DNA of 7,437 nucleotides from Bacteroidota bacterium (GTDB lineage: Bacteria > Bacteroidota > Kryptoniia > Kryptoniales > JAKASW01), in NCBI GenBank assembly GCA_021796055.1, contig JAJYOS010000308.1, forward strand, positions 1 through 7,437, given 5' to 3'. A model generated the notes under the pieces. It had not been told where the DNA came from. It did no database searches and saw nothing but the letters and a program-made list of their open reading frames with translations. Every line of letters begins with the position of its first letter. The stretch's first letter is position 1. The translations under genes were made by a program, and so were the position numbers. Shown piece after piece: positions 7,257-7,437 of the stretch.

Positions 7257-7437
7257 TTATTTCGGTGCCGATGAGTCTCCTCCGCCGGACGGCACAGCCG
7301 GCATCTTCAAAAGGACGTAATAGAGTCCGTTTGCAGAATCCATCCAGCGATGTACGACCTGAACATCATTCAGGGTGACGGAGATCTCCTCGTTTCTGAT
7401 TTCCTGCCCGGAGACGCCGTAAAAGTGACGAGGGTAA
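7257..7437 (-). CDS. C-terminal fragment of a probable LPP20-like envelope protein
   Basis: The right edge cuts this gene; the in-frame part (7436 down to the TAA at 7259-7257) encodes 59 residues. They include EEISVTLNDVQVVHRWMDSA and then NGLYYVLLKM, followed by a short Gly/Ser/Pro tail. The pattern of a strand, then V-x-x-W-x-D-x-x-x-G-x-x-Y-x-L-x-x-M, is how LPP20-type domains commonly end, and it parallels IADVWQDPNDMEYYALAVL in the complete LPP20-like protein at 4090-5106. The N-terminus, export signal and any lipobox are outside the window. It reads in the same direction as the LpoB-like gene and ends 47 bp before the chosen start of that gene (17 bp before its longest start), so one operon is likely. 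Family assignment from such a short piece is tentative. Confidence 0.6.
   Translation of the reverse strand, partial: YPRHFYGVSGQEIRNEEISVTLNDVQVVHRWMDSANGLYYVLLKMPAVPSGGGDSSAPK

Noticed and set aside
6925..7320. Plus-strand 131-codon frame at the right end
   Set aside because: It is antisense to the LpoB-like gene and the fragment upstream of it; both have family signatures on the minus strand.
1..7437. CRISPR array, tRNA/rRNA, insertion sequence or integrase
   Set aside because: No regularly spaced repeats, cloverleaf-like segment, transposase frame or terminal inverted repeats were found on reading.

Overview
The window reads as a piece of a Gram-negative chromosome of medium GC. It is most like an environmental, polysaccharide-degrading bacterium of the Bacteroidetes/Ignavibacteria (FCB) type. 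The reasons are a secreted-glycosidase pair of the DUF1680 (GH127-like) and GH63-like classes, lipoproteins with classical lipoboxes, and an LPP20 / LpoB-like / COG3014 envelope gene cluster that I recall from such genomes. The taxonomic guess is inference; no RNA gene or marker gene is present.

Left half (1-3956, plus strand): two co-directional carbohydrate-active genes 12 bp apart. The first, truncated by the left edge, is a GH127/DUF1680-type beta-L-arabinofuranosidase with the ExC...CC zinc/cysteine active site intact. The second is a complete, exported 833-residue GH63-like (alpha/alpha)6-barrel glycosidase. It carries an N-terminal beta-sandwich and, unusually, a PA14 domain inserted inside the catalytic barrel. 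Together they look like the distal end of a glycan-degradation operon.

Middle (3957-4089): a short convergent intergenic region packed with small inverted repeats, probably where transcripts from both sides end. No canonical U-tract terminator is visible.

Right half (4090-7437, minus strand, transcribed right to left): four tightly packed envelope genes. In transcription order they are a 3' fragment of a probable LPP20-like protein, an LpoB-like lipoprotein, a COG3014-type TPR lipoprotein whose ATG overlaps the preceding stop (TGATG), and an exported LPP20-domain protein with a Sec signal but no lipobox. The spacing, overlap and shared export to the envelope argue for one functional unit. 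LpoB activates PBP1B in E. coli, but the role of the whole cassette is not established here. The operon promoter lies outside the window to the right. No tRNA, rRNA, CRISPR, insertion sequence or integrase was seen, and no gene-free stretch exceeds 300 bases.
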